Source: an uncultured Porphyromonadaceae bacterium
GTDB lineage: Bacteria > Bacteroidota > Bacteroidia > Bacteroidales > Barnesiellaceae
Assembly: GCA_900538555.1 (NCBI GenBank)
Contig: UPYI01000006.1
Span: forward strand, 173,716 to 237,715
Reading direction: 5' to 3'
DNA length: 64,000 nucleotides
The translations under genes were made by a program, and so were the position numbers. This document shows positions 43,002 to 50,820 of this stretch, one piece after another. Numbering within the stretch: position 1 is the first letter of the stretch; the number at the start of each line of letters is the position of its first letter. The notes under the pieces are model-generated. The model was not told the DNA's origin. It saw only the letters and a list, made by a program, of their open reading frames with translations, and made no database searches.

Positions 43002-43304
43002 ATGCTGAAACACGTAGTCATGTGGAAATTCAAACCATTCGCACAAGGAAAAAGCCGAATGGAAAACGCCCTTTGGATGAAAGAAAATCTGGAAGGGCTG
43101 ATCGGAGTCGTACCGCAAATCAAATCTTTGCAGGTCGGCATCAACCAAAAAGAATCGGAAATGGCATACGATGCCGTATTGATTCTCGAAGTAGAAGATT
43201 TCGAGCAACTTGCACTATACAAAAATCACCCGGCACACCAACGGATCAGCACATACTGCAAATCGGTTCGGGAAAGCCGCACGGTGGTCGATTTCGAAGA
43301 ATAA
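43002..43304 (+). CDS. Dabb-domain (stress-responsive A/B barrel) protein
   Basis: A protein of 100 residues from ATG 43002 (MLKHVVMWKFK); the frame is open upstream into the promoter repeat and that part is not used. The Dabb motif set is seen: HVVMWKFK at the N-terminus, LKSLQVGINQ, YDAVLILEVEDFEQLALYKNHPAHQRI. The fold is a dimeric alpha/beta barrel related to polyketide cyclase-like and heat-stable plant stress proteins; its reaction in bacteria is generally unknown. It is a stand-alone gene fed by a repeat-borne promoter. Confidence 0.88.
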   Translation: MLKHVVMWKFKPFAQGKSRMENALWMKENLEGLIGVVPQIKSLQVGINQKESEMAYDAVLILEVEDFEQLALYKNHPAHQRISTYCKSVRESRTVVDFEE

Positions 43305-43421
43305 AGTTCAGGGCATACCCTGTCCGTCATCCTGAAACGGGAGGCATTTCAAAGCAAACAATTTGAAGTGCTTCCCGTTTTTATATAACAACGATACTGT
43401 TTAACAACAGACCGGCAAATT

Positions 43422-43800
43422 ATTCGAACGTTTTCGATAAGCCGAGAGCAGAGCTGAACTTGTTCAGGCTATGCCGAGGCGAGAAAAGGTGCATTGGGAT
43501 GAACGTTTTCGATAAGCCGAGGGCAGAGCTGAACTTGTTCAAGCTATGCCGAGGCGAGAAAAGGTGCATAAAAATGAACCACGTTCGATCATTCTGCTCT
43601 CGATTTGCATTATCTTTTCAGAAGATAAGCGGCATCTCGGCATAATTATTCGAACGTTTTCGATAAGCTGAGGGCAGAGCTGAACTTGTTCAGGCTATGC
43701 CGAAGCGAGAAAAGGTGCATAAAAATGAACCACGTTCGATTATTCTGCTCTCGATTTGCATTATCTTTGTATAAGATAGGATACGGCTCGGCAGAATCCA
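43422..43800 (+). repeat. Composite array of the dispersed repeat family
   Basis: Three copies of GAACGTTTTCGATAAGC (43426, 43501, 43652) each followed by GAGRGCAGAGCTGAACTTGTTC, GCTATGCCGA and GCGAGAAAAGGTGCAT. These match the reverse complement of the hairpin subtype (compare 48891). Between them two + strand copies of TTCTGCTCTCGATTTGCAT lead to TATCTTTT (43611) and TATCTTTG (43762), the same core as the rnpB promoter. The array thus carries units in both orientations. Frames through it (43460-43645 and others) are repeats, not genes. Confidence 0.75.
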
Positions 43801-43822
43801 ATCGTGAAACATTTGTTTCCCA

Positions 43823-43854
43823 TTTGCTTCTGCTCTCGCCTTTCACTATCTTTG
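43823..43854 (+). promoter_or_regulatory. Promoter for the chromate-transporter pair
   Basis: TTTG (43823-43826), 20-bp spacer containing CTTCTGCTCTCGCC, TATCTTTG (43847-43854). It is the last unit of the repeat array, 85 bp after the previous TATCTTTG, and lies 22 bp before the start codon. Confidence 0.78.
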
Positions 43855-43875
43855 CACTCGCAAAATATATACGGC

Positions 43876-44454
43876 ATGAGCCTTTATTTAAAACTTTTCG
43901 GATGTTTCTTTAAAATCGGCGCATTTACATTCGGCGGCGGTTGGGCTATGATCCCTATTATCGAAAAAGAGGTCGTAGTTCAAAAGAAATGGCTCGACCG
44001 GGGCGAATTCCTCGATGCGCTCGCCATCGCCCAGTCCATGCCCGGCATTCTGGCGGTAAATATCTCTATTCTGGTAGGGAACAAACTGAAAGGTTTGCGC
44101 GGCAGTATCACCGCAACGCTGGGCACTATCCTGCCCTCTTTTATCCTGATCCTGCTGATCGCCATTTTCTTTCGAAGCATCTACGACAGTCCGGTCGTGG
44201 AGCGGATATTCAAGGGCATCCGCCCGGCAGTCGTCGCGTTGATTGTCGCACCGGTTCTGAGTACAGCCAAAGCGGCGAAAATAAACTGGAAGACAGTCAT
44301 CATACCCATTGCCGTAGCTCTGCTTATCTGGCAAGCGGGATTATCTCCGATCCTGTTCGTATTATTGGGAGGATTGGGCGGTTACGGCTGGTACAAATAC
44401 AACAAACGGAAAGCAAAGAAATCCGATTCGGGAAAGGAGGATAGCGGGTTATGA
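43876..44454 (+). CDS. Chromate transporter family protein, first half
   Basis: A protein of 192 residues from ATG 43876 (MSLYLKLFGCFFKIG); upstream frame lies in the promoter. It has the CHR-domain motif FTFGGGWAMIPIIEKEVV and QSMPGILAVNISILVG, with about five membrane segments. Chromate transporters come as one fused protein or, as here, as two half-size proteins that pair in opposite orientation. The true substrate in gut bacteria is not known. The next gene starts within this stop codon (ATGA at 44451). Confidence 0.92.
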   Translation: MSLYLKLFGCFFKIGAFTFGGGWAMIPIIEKEVVVQKKWLDRGEFLDALAIAQSMPGILAVNISILVGNKLKGLRGSITATLGTILPSFILILLIAIFFRSIYDSPVVERIFKGIRPAVVALIVAPVLSTAKAAKINWKTVIIPIAVALLIWQAGLSPILFVLLGGLGGYGWYKYNKRKAKKSDSGKEDSGL

Positions 44455-44993
44455 TCTATCTGAATTTGTTCTGGGCGTATCTGAAAATCGGATTATTCGG
44501 GTTTGGAGGCGGTTATGCCATGCTCTCCTTGATTCAGCACGAGGCGGTAGAAGTGATACATTACGGCGAATCGCAACCGTGGCTATCGTCGCAGGAGTTC
44601 ACCGACATCGTCGCCATATCGCAAATGACTCCGGGTCCGATCGGAATCAACAGTGCGACATATATCGGTTATACGACCACCGGAAGTATATGGGGAGCTA
44701 TCGTGGCAACGTTTGCAGTCTGCCTGCCTTCATTTCTGTTGGTCTTGACCGTCAGCCGTTTCTTATTGAAGCACAAGGACAGCCCGGTCATTAAAAGCAT
44801 CTTTTCCGGACTACGTCCGGTAGTGGTCGGATTGATTGCATCCGCCGCCCTGCTGTTGATGAACCGTGAAAATTTCTACGACTATATCAGTATCATCATC
44901 GCCGTTCTGTCGTTTGTGATTGTGCGATATACTTCTATCCATCCTATTTTGGTTATCATTCTCGCCGGTATCGCCGGATATTTCATATACTGA
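44451..44993 (+). CDS. Chromate transporter family protein, second half
   Basis: A protein of 180 residues with the same CHR domain: FGFGGGYAMLSLIQHEAVE, QMTPGPIGINSATYIGY, and five or so membrane segments. The 4-bp overlap with the first half makes equal synthesis likely. It is followed 8 bp later by folC, which may be co-transcribed. Confidence 0.92.
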   Translation: MIYLNLFWAYLKIGLFGFGGGYAMLSLIQHEAVEVIHYGESQPWLSSQEFTDIVAISQMTPGPIGINSATYIGYTTTGSIWGAIVATFAVCLPSFLLVLTVSRFLLKHKDSPVIKSIFSGLRPVVVGLIASAALLLMNRENFYDYISIIIAVLSFVIVRYTSIHPILVIILAGIAGYFIY

Positions 44994-45001
44994 TCTAAAC
45001 T

Positions 45002-46297
45002 ATGACTTACGAAGAAACCCTCCAATATCTATATGCCCAACTGCCCATGTTCCAGAATATAGGAGCGGGAGCATACAAACCGGGACTGCAAAACAGTGAA
45101 GCTCTGGACAACTATTTCGGACATCCTCACCGGAAGTTCCGCACCATTCATGTAGCCGGGACAAACGGAAAAGGTTCTACCTCACACCTGCTGGCTGCCA
45201 TATTGCAGCAAAACGGATACAAAGTAGGATTATATACATCGCCTCATTTGGTCGATTTTCGCGAACGCATACGGGTAAACGGCAACATGATCCCGAAAGA
45301 AGCGGTAATGGAATTTACCGAAAAACATCTGGATGCCACCCGCCACATCCATCCTTCGTTTTTTGAGCTGACCATGATGATGGCTTTCGACTATTTCGCA
45401 CAGCAGCAGGTGGATGTCGCCGTGATTGAAGTCGGATTGGGGGGACGTCTGGACAGTACCAATATCATTACCCCCGATCTGTGCGTGATTACTAACATCA
45501 GTTTCGACCACATTCAGTTCTTGGGCAACACACTGCCGGCTATCGCCCGCGAGAAAGCAGGGATTATCAAACACGGCATCCCGGTAGTTATCGGCGAAGC
45601 CGCAGGCGAAGTAAAAGAGGTTTTCCAACAACAGGCGCAGGAGGTACAAGCTCCGATCGTATTCGCCGAGGAGCGGCATCCGATTGCTTCGGCAACGCAA
45701 CAGGAAAACGGATTCTGGTCTTTCGAATCGGATGAATACCCGCACCTGCAAGGCGAACTGGGCGGATTGTGCCAAGAGAAAAATGCGGCAACCGTACTTA
45801 CGGCTGTCGAACAGTTAAAGCGGATCGGGTATCGGATCGACACCCGATCGGTGTACGAAGGATTCGCCCGCGTAACCGAACTGACCGGACTGATGGGACG
45901 CTGGCAACAACTCTCCTCCTCGCCCCGGTTGATTTGTGATACCGGTCACAATACCGGAGGTATCGCCTATATCGCACAACAGCTTGCCCGGGAAAAATAC
46001 GACACCCTGCGTATCGTCATCGGCATGGTCAATGATAAAGACATTTCGGGTGTACTGCGTATGCTGCCCACCCACGCCGTATATTATTTCACAAAGGCTT
46101 CGGTCTCGCGTGCGCTACCGGAAGAAGATTTTGCCCGGAAAGCCCGCGAAGCCGGATTATCGGGCAATTGCTATCCCAATGTGACGGAGGCGGTAGAGGC
46201 GGCACAAAAAGAAAGCCGCCCGGAAGATCTGATCTTCGTAGGCGGCAGTACATTTATTGTAGCAGACCTGCTGCAATATTTTACTTCGCGGCAATAA
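45002..46297 (+). CDS. folC: Bifunctional folylpolyglutamate / dihydrofolate synthase
   Basis: A protein of 431 residues. The ATP loop GTNGKGS is at 53-59, followed by GLYTSPHLVDFRERI; GLGGRLDSTNII, ITNISFDHIQFLGNTLPAIAREKAGI and the C-terminal DTGHNTGGI complete the Mur-ligase-like family pattern. It adds glutamate to dihydropteroate and to folates in the cytoplasm. The last 17 bp overlap, tail to tail, the end of ridA on the other strand. Confidence 0.95.
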   Translation: MTYEETLQYLYAQLPMFQNIGAGAYKPGLQNSEALDNYFGHPHRKFRTIHVAGTNGKGSTSHLLAAILQQNGYKVGLYTSPHLVDFRERIRVNGNMIPKEAVMEFTEKHLDATRHIHPSFFELTMMMAFDYFAQQQVDVAVIEVGLGGRLDSTNIITPDLCVITNISFDHIQFLGNTLPAIAREKAGIIKHGIPVVIGEAAGEVKEVFQQQAQEVQAPIVFAEERHPIASATQQENGFWSFESDEYPHLQGELGGLCQEKNAATVLTAVEQLKRIGYRIDTRSVYEGFARVTELTGLMGRWQQLSSSPRLICDTGHNTGGIAYIAQQLAREKYDTLRIVIGMVNDKDISGVLRMLPTHAVYYFTKASVSRALPEEDFARKAREAGLSGNCYPNVTEAVEAAQKESRPEDLIFVGGSTFIVADLLQYFTSRQ

Positions 46298-46655
46298 CCT
46301 CGATTTCAACCAATGCCTGCTTCGGCAACTCTTTTACAGCAAATGCGGAACGTGCGGGGAACGTAGCACCGAACTGGGCGGCATACACTTCGTTCATCTC
46401 GCCGAAGAGCGACATGTCAGCCAATAACACCGTCGTTTTTACGATATGGTCGGTCGTACAGCCGACTTCCGCCAAAATGGCTTTGATATTCTTAAAAGAT
46501 TGTTCCGTCTGGGCTTTGATGCCTTCGGGCATAGTTCCGGTTGCCGGGTCGATCGGAAGCTGACCGGATACGAATATCATATTACCCGATTCGATTGCCT
46601 GACTGTACGGACCGATCGCCGCCGGAGCTTGTGTGGTTGCAATTACTTTTTTCAT
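46281..46655 (-). CDS. ridA: RidA-family reactive intermediate deaminase
   Basis: A protein of 124 residues. The family motifs are IGPYSQAI (about 13-20), FVSGQLPIDPATG, and the C-terminal ARSAFAVKELPKQALVEIEVIA with the substrate-binding Arg. It hydrolyses enamine/imine intermediates from pyridoxal enzymes (2-aminoacrylate and relatives), forms a trimer and is cytoplasmic. Its tail overlaps the end of folC by 17 bp. The leader contains a hairpin-type repeat (46666-46762); a distant promoter TACATTTG lies at 46920-46913. Confidence 0.95.
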   Translation of the reverse strand: MKKVIATTQAPAAIGPYSQAIESGNMIFVSGQLPIDPATGTMPEGIKAQTEQSFKNIKAILAEVGCTTDHIVKTTVLLADMSLFGEMNEVYAAQFGATFPARSAFAVKELPKQALVEIEVIAAK

Positions 46656-46665
46656 CTTCTTTTTT

Positions 46666-46762
46666 ATTTTAAACTTTTAGTTACCCATAAACGCTACGCC
46701 TCGGCATAATCCGTTCAAGTTTCCACTTGACTGCTTCTGCCCTCGCCTTGCTTTCTATTTAC
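46666..46762 (+). repeat. Dispersed intergenic repeat, hairpin subtype
   Basis: ATTTTAAACTTTTAGTT, CATAAACGCTACGCCTCGGCATAATCC, hairpin TCAAGT-TTCC-ACTTGA (46715-46730), then GCTTCTGCCCTCGCCTTGC. It begins 11 bp upstream of the ridA start; in ridA sense it is 5' leader. Confidence 0.65.
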
Positions 46763-47006
46763 ATATAACAAGCGGCGTCTTGGCATAGCTGTGCGAACAG
46801 GGCTCTACGCCCGCTTGCCATTCTTAGATTTTCAACAGATCGACAACGCCGATACAGAACAGGATTTTGATATACCTCTTGCTGTGGTATAATCAAATTC
46901 CCCTTTCAGAAACAAATGTAAGACAAAATTCTAAAAAATACAATATTCACGATCGGAGAACCCGCAGCTTCTCTTGTAAATCACCCAAAGCATACAGAAA
47001 AGAAGC
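46763..47006. other. Intergenic stretch with a probable minus-strand promoter
   Basis: No gene. TACATTTG on the minus strand (46920-46913) with ATTG at 46944-46941 gives a near-consensus promoter reading through the repeat toward ridA. AAGCGGCGTCTTGGCATAG (about 46770) is a fragment of the promoter-repeat family. Confidence 0.45.
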
Positions 47007-47042
47007 GAGCCTCAACACCTATTCTGCATAGATGTGAGGCTC
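47007..47042 (-). terminator. Terminator of the small secreted protein gene
   Basis: Stem GAGCCTCA / TGAGGCTC (8 bp, extendable) and, on the minus strand, TTCTTTTCT just after. Located 25 bp past the stop at 47067. Confidence 0.65.
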
Positions 47043-47066
47043 ACAACTTATCCCGTCACTATTGTA

Positions 47067-47636
47067 TTAAATATCCTCTAAATCTTTTTGTATCTTGGCT
47101 TCCACATTTTGGGTATCATTATAGCGAATCATTACCACACCCTCAGCAATACCAGACGTTTTTTCGATCGAAAGCTGTATATTCCCGCCCGTTACCCCCC
47201 ACAGGCTACCATATACAACCCGTCCTTGCCACAGTTCGTGCATCAAAAAGATGTTGCCATCAAAATAGGCAGGATTGTTTTCTTCCGAAACATCCGGTTT
47301 GCCATATTTACGAATGTATAGCCCCTTATAATAGTTGTAAGTATTCACAAGGGCGTTCCATTCTTCACTCGGTTCCACAAAAACGACTACCGAAAATACA
47401 TCTTTGCCATCGTCTGTTGCCGCCACATTTACCTGTGCTTTACGCCCCGTAAAGTCTCCCGAAAATGAAACCGGATTGGTTTGACGACCGGTCTGGACAA
47501 ACCCTTTCTCTTTGAGTTTCTGACAGAATTCCGTCAAACTTCCCTTAATGGGAATACCTTTGAACGAAAGATGTTCCTGCGCCATTATGCCCATAGAGGC
47601 AAAGAAGAGTGTTAATGTGACGATAATTTTTTTCAT
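47067..47636 (-). CDS. Small secreted protein, paralogue of the next gene
   Basis: A protein of 189 residues with signal peptide (about 1-19, GIMAQEH). I do not know a function. The opening after the signal, LSFKGIPIKGSLTEFCQKLKEKGF, matches FLGIPVDGSKWEMIQKLKEKGF in the neighbouring protein, and both continue with a beta-rich domain (GDFTGRKAQVNVAATDD here, GEFNGEEVHVHIVTNN there). The family is probably periplasmic. It has its own promoter (47734-47764) and terminator. A gene-duplication origin is likely. Confidence 0.75.
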   Translation of the reverse strand: MKKIIVTLTLFFASMGIMAQEHLSFKGIPIKGSLTEFCQKLKEKGFVQTGRQTNPVSFSGDFTGRKAQVNVAATDDGKDVFSVVVFVEPSEEWNALVNTYNYYKGLYIRKYGKPDVSEENNPAYFDGNIFLMHELWQGRVVYGSLWGVTGGNIQLSIEKTSGIAEGVVMIRYNDTQNVEAKIQKDLEDI

Positions 47637-47733
47637 GATATATTTTTCAAACTGTTAGTTCTCCATAATAGACCCGATTCGGGTTTGGCTATGAGTTGTA
47701 TAGCCGCTCGAAATCGAGAAACTCTACGCATAT

Positions 47734-47764
47734 CAAAAGTAATCATTTTTTGATTGTACGCAAA
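47734..47764 (-). promoter_or_regulatory. Promoter for the 47067-47636 gene
   Basis: Minus strand TTTG (47764-47761), 19-bp spacer, TACTTTTG (47741-47734). The 90-bp leader that follows contains two small dyads: GGCTAT...ATAGCC and CCCGAATCGGG. Confidence 0.65.
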
Positions 47765-47801
47765 AACGAACAGCTACTTTTTTTTACCCGATCCAACCCT
47801 A

Positions 47802-48494
47802 TCATAAATCCTCTCCGTTAGCACGGTTGTATTCGTTATCGTAGAACATATTAATATAATATTCTCCACGGAATTCCGCTATTATAAACCAAACCGGTTT
47901 CTTATCTAAAACCTCCAAGCTATATTCTCGAACAAGTTTAGCAAACTCTGCTTGAATTTCTTCGGTCGGGTTTTCCAATTGTTCTTCTGTATATTTAGAT
48001 AATAAGATCGTCTCAAATCTTTTTTTAAGCGCAACACTATCTGCCGCAATCGCAGCACTATCTGGCTTTTGATAAAAAACAGCTTCGTAGCGTTTTTTAT
48101 GGGTTGAAATCTCATACGAAATATCTTCGTCCTCGGGTATAGTCTGATCATCTTGCAACGAACTGTATTTAGGATTATTTGCAAATTGCCTGCACAGTTT
48201 GTTAAACCTGAGCCTAATACCCGTCTCATCCCTATTAGCGACATCCGCCAACATAATTCGGTAAACCTTATTATTATTTGTGACTATATGTACATGAACC
48301 TCCTCCCCATTAAATTCCCCCTTTAAAATTTCTTTATCTACCGTAGTACTTCTGAACCCTTTTTCTTTTAGTTTTTGTATCATCTCCCACTTGCTACCAT
48401 CGACAGGTATTCCAAGAAATTGAGTAACATCCTTCTGCGCATATACACTCATCGAAAACAAAAGCGACAACGCCATACAAAGCCATTTTTTCAT
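47802..48494 (-). CDS. Small secreted protein, paralogue of the previous gene
   Basis: A protein of 230 residues with signal peptide (about 1-19, SVYAQKD). Same start motif as its neighbour (GIPVDGSKWEMIQKLKEKGF), then a longer, charged, partly helical C-terminal part (about 120-230) not shared with it. Unrecognised function. It lies about 45 bp after the terminator of a structured RNA on the same strand, so it could be expressed by read-through of that RNA. Confidence 0.72.
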   Translation of the reverse strand: MKKWLCMALSLLFSMSVYAQKDVTQFLGIPVDGSKWEMIQKLKEKGFRSTTVDKEILKGEFNGEEVHVHIVTNNNKVYRIMLADVANRDETGIRLRFNKLCRQFANNPKYSSLQDDQTIPEDEDISYEISTHKKRYEAVFYQKPDSAAIAADSVALKKRFETILLSKYTEEQLENPTEEIQAEFAKLVREYSLEVLDKKPVWFIIAEFRGEYYINMFYDNEYNRANGEDL

Positions 48495-48542
48495 GACAAA
48501 CGATTTTGAGTCCCCCAGCTACCACAAGGACATTTATAAACA

Positions 48543-48680
48543 AAAAGCGTGGAACTACAATGCCACGTCTTTGTTGAAGGTCGTAGGAAAACCCAATGAG
48601 CAGATGTTGAATAGCAGCCCACGCTTATGCGTGAGAACCACTATGCCATCTTTGCTCATTTGAAAATTTCCTACGTTTTC
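48543..48680 (-). ncRNA. Structured RNA with 6S-like rod fold
   Basis: Minus-strand transcript. Outer stem TTGTTGAA/TTCAACAA and CGTAGGAAA/TTTCCTACG, then AATGAGC/GCTCATT and AGATG/CATCT, an internal bubble, and a terminal hairpin CACGC-ATAA-GCGTG: one long rod with a central bulge, as in 6S RNA. It ends in a terminator CGTGG-CATTGTAGTT-CCACG with CTTTTTG (48570-48543). A -7-like TATCTTGT sits at 48692-48685 at the right distance from the 5' stem. Total length near 135 nt is short for 6S, so the name is tentative; the fold and terminator are seen directly. Confidence 0.6.
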
Positions 48681-48699
48681 AACAACAAGATAAGCATAA

Positions 48700-48880
48700 C
48701 GCTTCTTTCTTTTCTAATATGTCTTGGAAAGGGTTGCTCCCCATCCGAATACAAAAGTAATAAATATTTGGAATAAAAAAGATAAGGGCAAAGCGAAACG
48801 GACTTATTCCATTCGTCGCTTTGCTCTCTTACTATTTTATTATATGCTTGTATCAAGAGAGATTTTAAACTTCATATTCA
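48700..48880. other. Intergenic stretch, nothing supported
   Basis: Spacer between the 6S-like RNA promoter and the repeat behind the YihY gene. Short frames here have no family likeness and run into the YihY gene in antisense. Confidence 0.35.
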
Positions 48881-48962
48881 TGCACCTTTTCTCGCCTCGG
48901 CATAATCTGTTCAAGTTTTCACTTGACAGCTTCTGCTCCCGGCTTGCGGCTTGTGTTTTATT
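48881..48962 (+). repeat. Dispersed intergenic repeat, hairpin subtype
   Basis: ATGCACCTTTTCTCGCCTCGGCATAATCTG, hairpin TCAAGT-TTTC-ACTTGA (48911-48926), CAGCTTCTGCTCCCGGCTTGCGG. It touches the 3' end of the YihY gene on the other strand and could serve as its terminator region. Its left part is the exact partner, inverted, of the units at 43440-43720. Confidence 0.65.
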
Positions 48963-50337
48963 TTCTGCGCTTTGCCGAATCGGAGACACACAGGTCTTTT
49001 ACCAGAATCCGATCACCCTCTTCATAAGAGAACTCGCGGATATTTCCCAATGTTTTCCAATCGCTCCGGTAGTGCGACATGAGTTCCGGAATAAATTCTT
49101 TTTCTCCGCTTTCATCGAGTGCTTTCAACAAGAAGCCTACGGTAAGTTGATTTATATCCATTCCGGGCTGATAGCAACGTACCATATCGTCGTCCCCGAC
49201 CGACACCGACAGGATATTGATTTTGACCAAACGGTCGATTACCCGCGATGTGATCGGATAAGGCAAGTCATAGCGGTCGGCGACTTCTTCTTTGGTGATG
49301 GGATGGAATCCGTCGGAAAAACGTTGTGCCAATTTCGAAGTGATTACCAACGCGATATAGTCGTAATATTTCCGCGAAATGTTTTTCGTCGTCTCTCCGA
49401 ACTCGTATTTCACCACGTTTTGCGCCGAATAAGTAAGCACGACTCCCAACAGGCAGATCAGCCACGAGAGTTGTAACCATAAGAGCAACAAGGGTACAAA
49501 GGCGAAACTTCCGTAAATGGCATTGTATTTCGATACCCATACCTGTCCGGAGATATAAATAAACTGGAACCACTGAAATGCCGTACCGCAAATAATGCCG
49601 GAAACCAACGCACTCCGGAATTTTACTTTCGTATTCGGTACCAATACATAGATCAGTGTAAATGCAATCCATGTAAGCAGATAGGGTGCCCACTCCAAGA
49701 GATTCATGACCAACGGACTGAGGAAATGGAAATATTCCGATTCGCTGATCGAGGTGGAGAGAAATATGGAAACACCGCTGGATGATACCATCAGAATGGG
49801 GAGGATGAGAAACAACGACATATAGTCGGTGATCTTGCGATAGATGCTCCGCCCCTTGTCGATCTGCCAAATGTCGTTGAACGCTTTTTCTATATTCGAC
49901 AACAGGGAGACCAGCGTCCACATCAACAATACGATACCGACCCCGATGAATACTCCGCCCTGCGCATGTTTCAAATAGGCATCTACATATTTAATCGCAT
50001 GTTCCAGCACATTTTGCTGCGCCGGGAAATAGTCGAACAACTGGCTTTCCACCAAATGCTGGAATCCGAAACCTTTGGCTACGGCAAAGATCATTGCCAG
50101 AATAGGTACAGCTGCTAATATGGTGCTAAACGTCAAAGCGGAGGCTTTGGACTGCAATTGTTCATCCAAGAAACAGCGTACCGTGATGTTGAGGGTTTTC
50201 AGAATATGAATATACCACACGTCGCGAGAGTCGTTCATCACGTCTTTCGATACATACAGCCAAGCCCGTTTACACCAGTTCAGGAAGAACTTCCACCGAG
50301 CCAACAGCGCATTGCTTTTCTTTTTCTTCTTTTGCAC
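48958..50337 (-). CDS. YihY/BrkB-family inner-membrane protein
   Basis: A protein of 459 residues. A cytoplasmic basic N-terminus (KKKKKSNALLARW) is followed by about six membrane segments (100-320) with the family features FSTILAAVPILAMIF, GVGIVLLMWTLVSLLSNIEKAFNDIW, and IYGSFAFVPLLLLWLQLSWLICLLG. A C-terminal cytoplasmic part (about 340-459) with winged-helix-like residues (ITKEEVADRYDLPYPITSRVIDRLVKINILSVS) is a common addition in Bacteroidetes. The old name ribonuclease BN is not supported for this family; a transport or lipid role is unproven. It starts 30 bp after RNase P RNA and may be co-transcribed with it. Confidence 0.88.
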   Translation of the reverse strand: MQKKKKKSNALLARWKFFLNWCKRAWLYVSKDVMNDSRDVWYIHILKTLNITVRCFLDEQLQSKASALTFSTILAAVPILAMIFAVAKGFGFQHLVESQLFDYFPAQQNVLEHAIKYVDAYLKHAQGGVFIGVGIVLLMWTLVSLLSNIEKAFNDIWQIDKGRSIYRKITDYMSLFLILPILMVSSSGVSIFLSTSISESEYFHFLSPLVMNLLEWAPYLLTWIAFTLIYVLVPNTKVKFRSALVSGIICGTAFQWFQFIYISGQVWVSKYNAIYGSFAFVPLLLLWLQLSWLICLLGVVLTYSAQNVVKYEFGETTKNISRKYYDYIALVITSKLAQRFSDGFHPITKEEVADRYDLPYPITSRVIDRLVKINILSVSVGDDDMVRCYQPGMDINQLTVGFLLKALDESGEKEFIPELMSHYRSDWKTLGNIREFSYEEGDRILVKDLCVSDSAKRRK

Positions 50338-50366
50338 CGTGTCGTATTTTTTCTAAAAAAGAAATA

Positions 50367-50714
50367 CAGCAGACCTATAAGCCGGGTTCTGTCCTCCCGA
50401 AAGAGTGTTTGTCATTTATCTCGACCTTGTGTCGCCACAAGGTTCCAGCGGTCTACCCCCCGGCATAGAGCGAGCCACCCTACAACGCCGGTATACATGA
50501 CCTTACAACCCATAAGACGTACGGCACACCATATTGCTATGACGCCCGGTAGGCTCTTACCCCACCTTTTCACCCTTACCGTCCCGAAAGACGGCGGTTC
50601 TTTTCTGTTACGTTACTCTACCCTCACGAATAGCTTCCCGTTAAGAAGTATGGCGCTCTGTGTTGCCCGGACTTTCCTCCCGCATATGCATGCGAGCGAC
50701 AAACCGGTCTGCTG
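50367..50714 (-). ncRNA. rnpB: RNase P RNA component
   Basis: The minus-strand transcript has the paired ends CAGCAGACC / GGTCTGCTG, the universally conserved GAGGAAAGUCCGGGC near the 5' side, and ACAGAACCCGGCUUA before the 3' end; class A layout. It is the ribozyme that trims the 5' ends of tRNA precursors. The -7 element TATCTTTG at 50733-50726 places the start near 50718. That promoter has the same core (TCTGCTCTCGATTTGCAT-TATCTTTG) as the intergenic repeats at 43.6-43.8 kb. Confidence 0.97.
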
Positions 50715-50725
50715 TATTATGAATG

Positions 50726-50820
50726 CAAAGATAATGCAAATCGAGAGCAGAGACATCAAACTTGTTTGAAAAGTCTATGCCAAGATGCCGCTTATCTTCG
50801 CGCATGGCGCAAAGATAGCG
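50726..50820 (-). repeat. Promoter-bearing repeat upstream of rnpB
   Basis: Minus strand: TATCTTTG at 50817-50810 and again at 50733-50726 (84 bp apart). Between them are CGCCATGCGCGAAGATAAGCGGCATCTTGGCATAG, the dyad CAAAC-TT-GTTTG and TCTCTGCTCTCGATTTGCAT: the same modules as in the arrays at 28805, 42690 and 54850. The unit adjoining rnpB has TTTG 23 bp from the -7 element, longer than usual. Confidence 0.75.

Noticed and set aside
43460..43913. Short frames of 60-75 codons with similar sequences (FRLCR...EKRCIKMN)
   Set aside because: They are translations of the repeated intergenic units, so their likeness reflects the DNA repeat, not a protein family.
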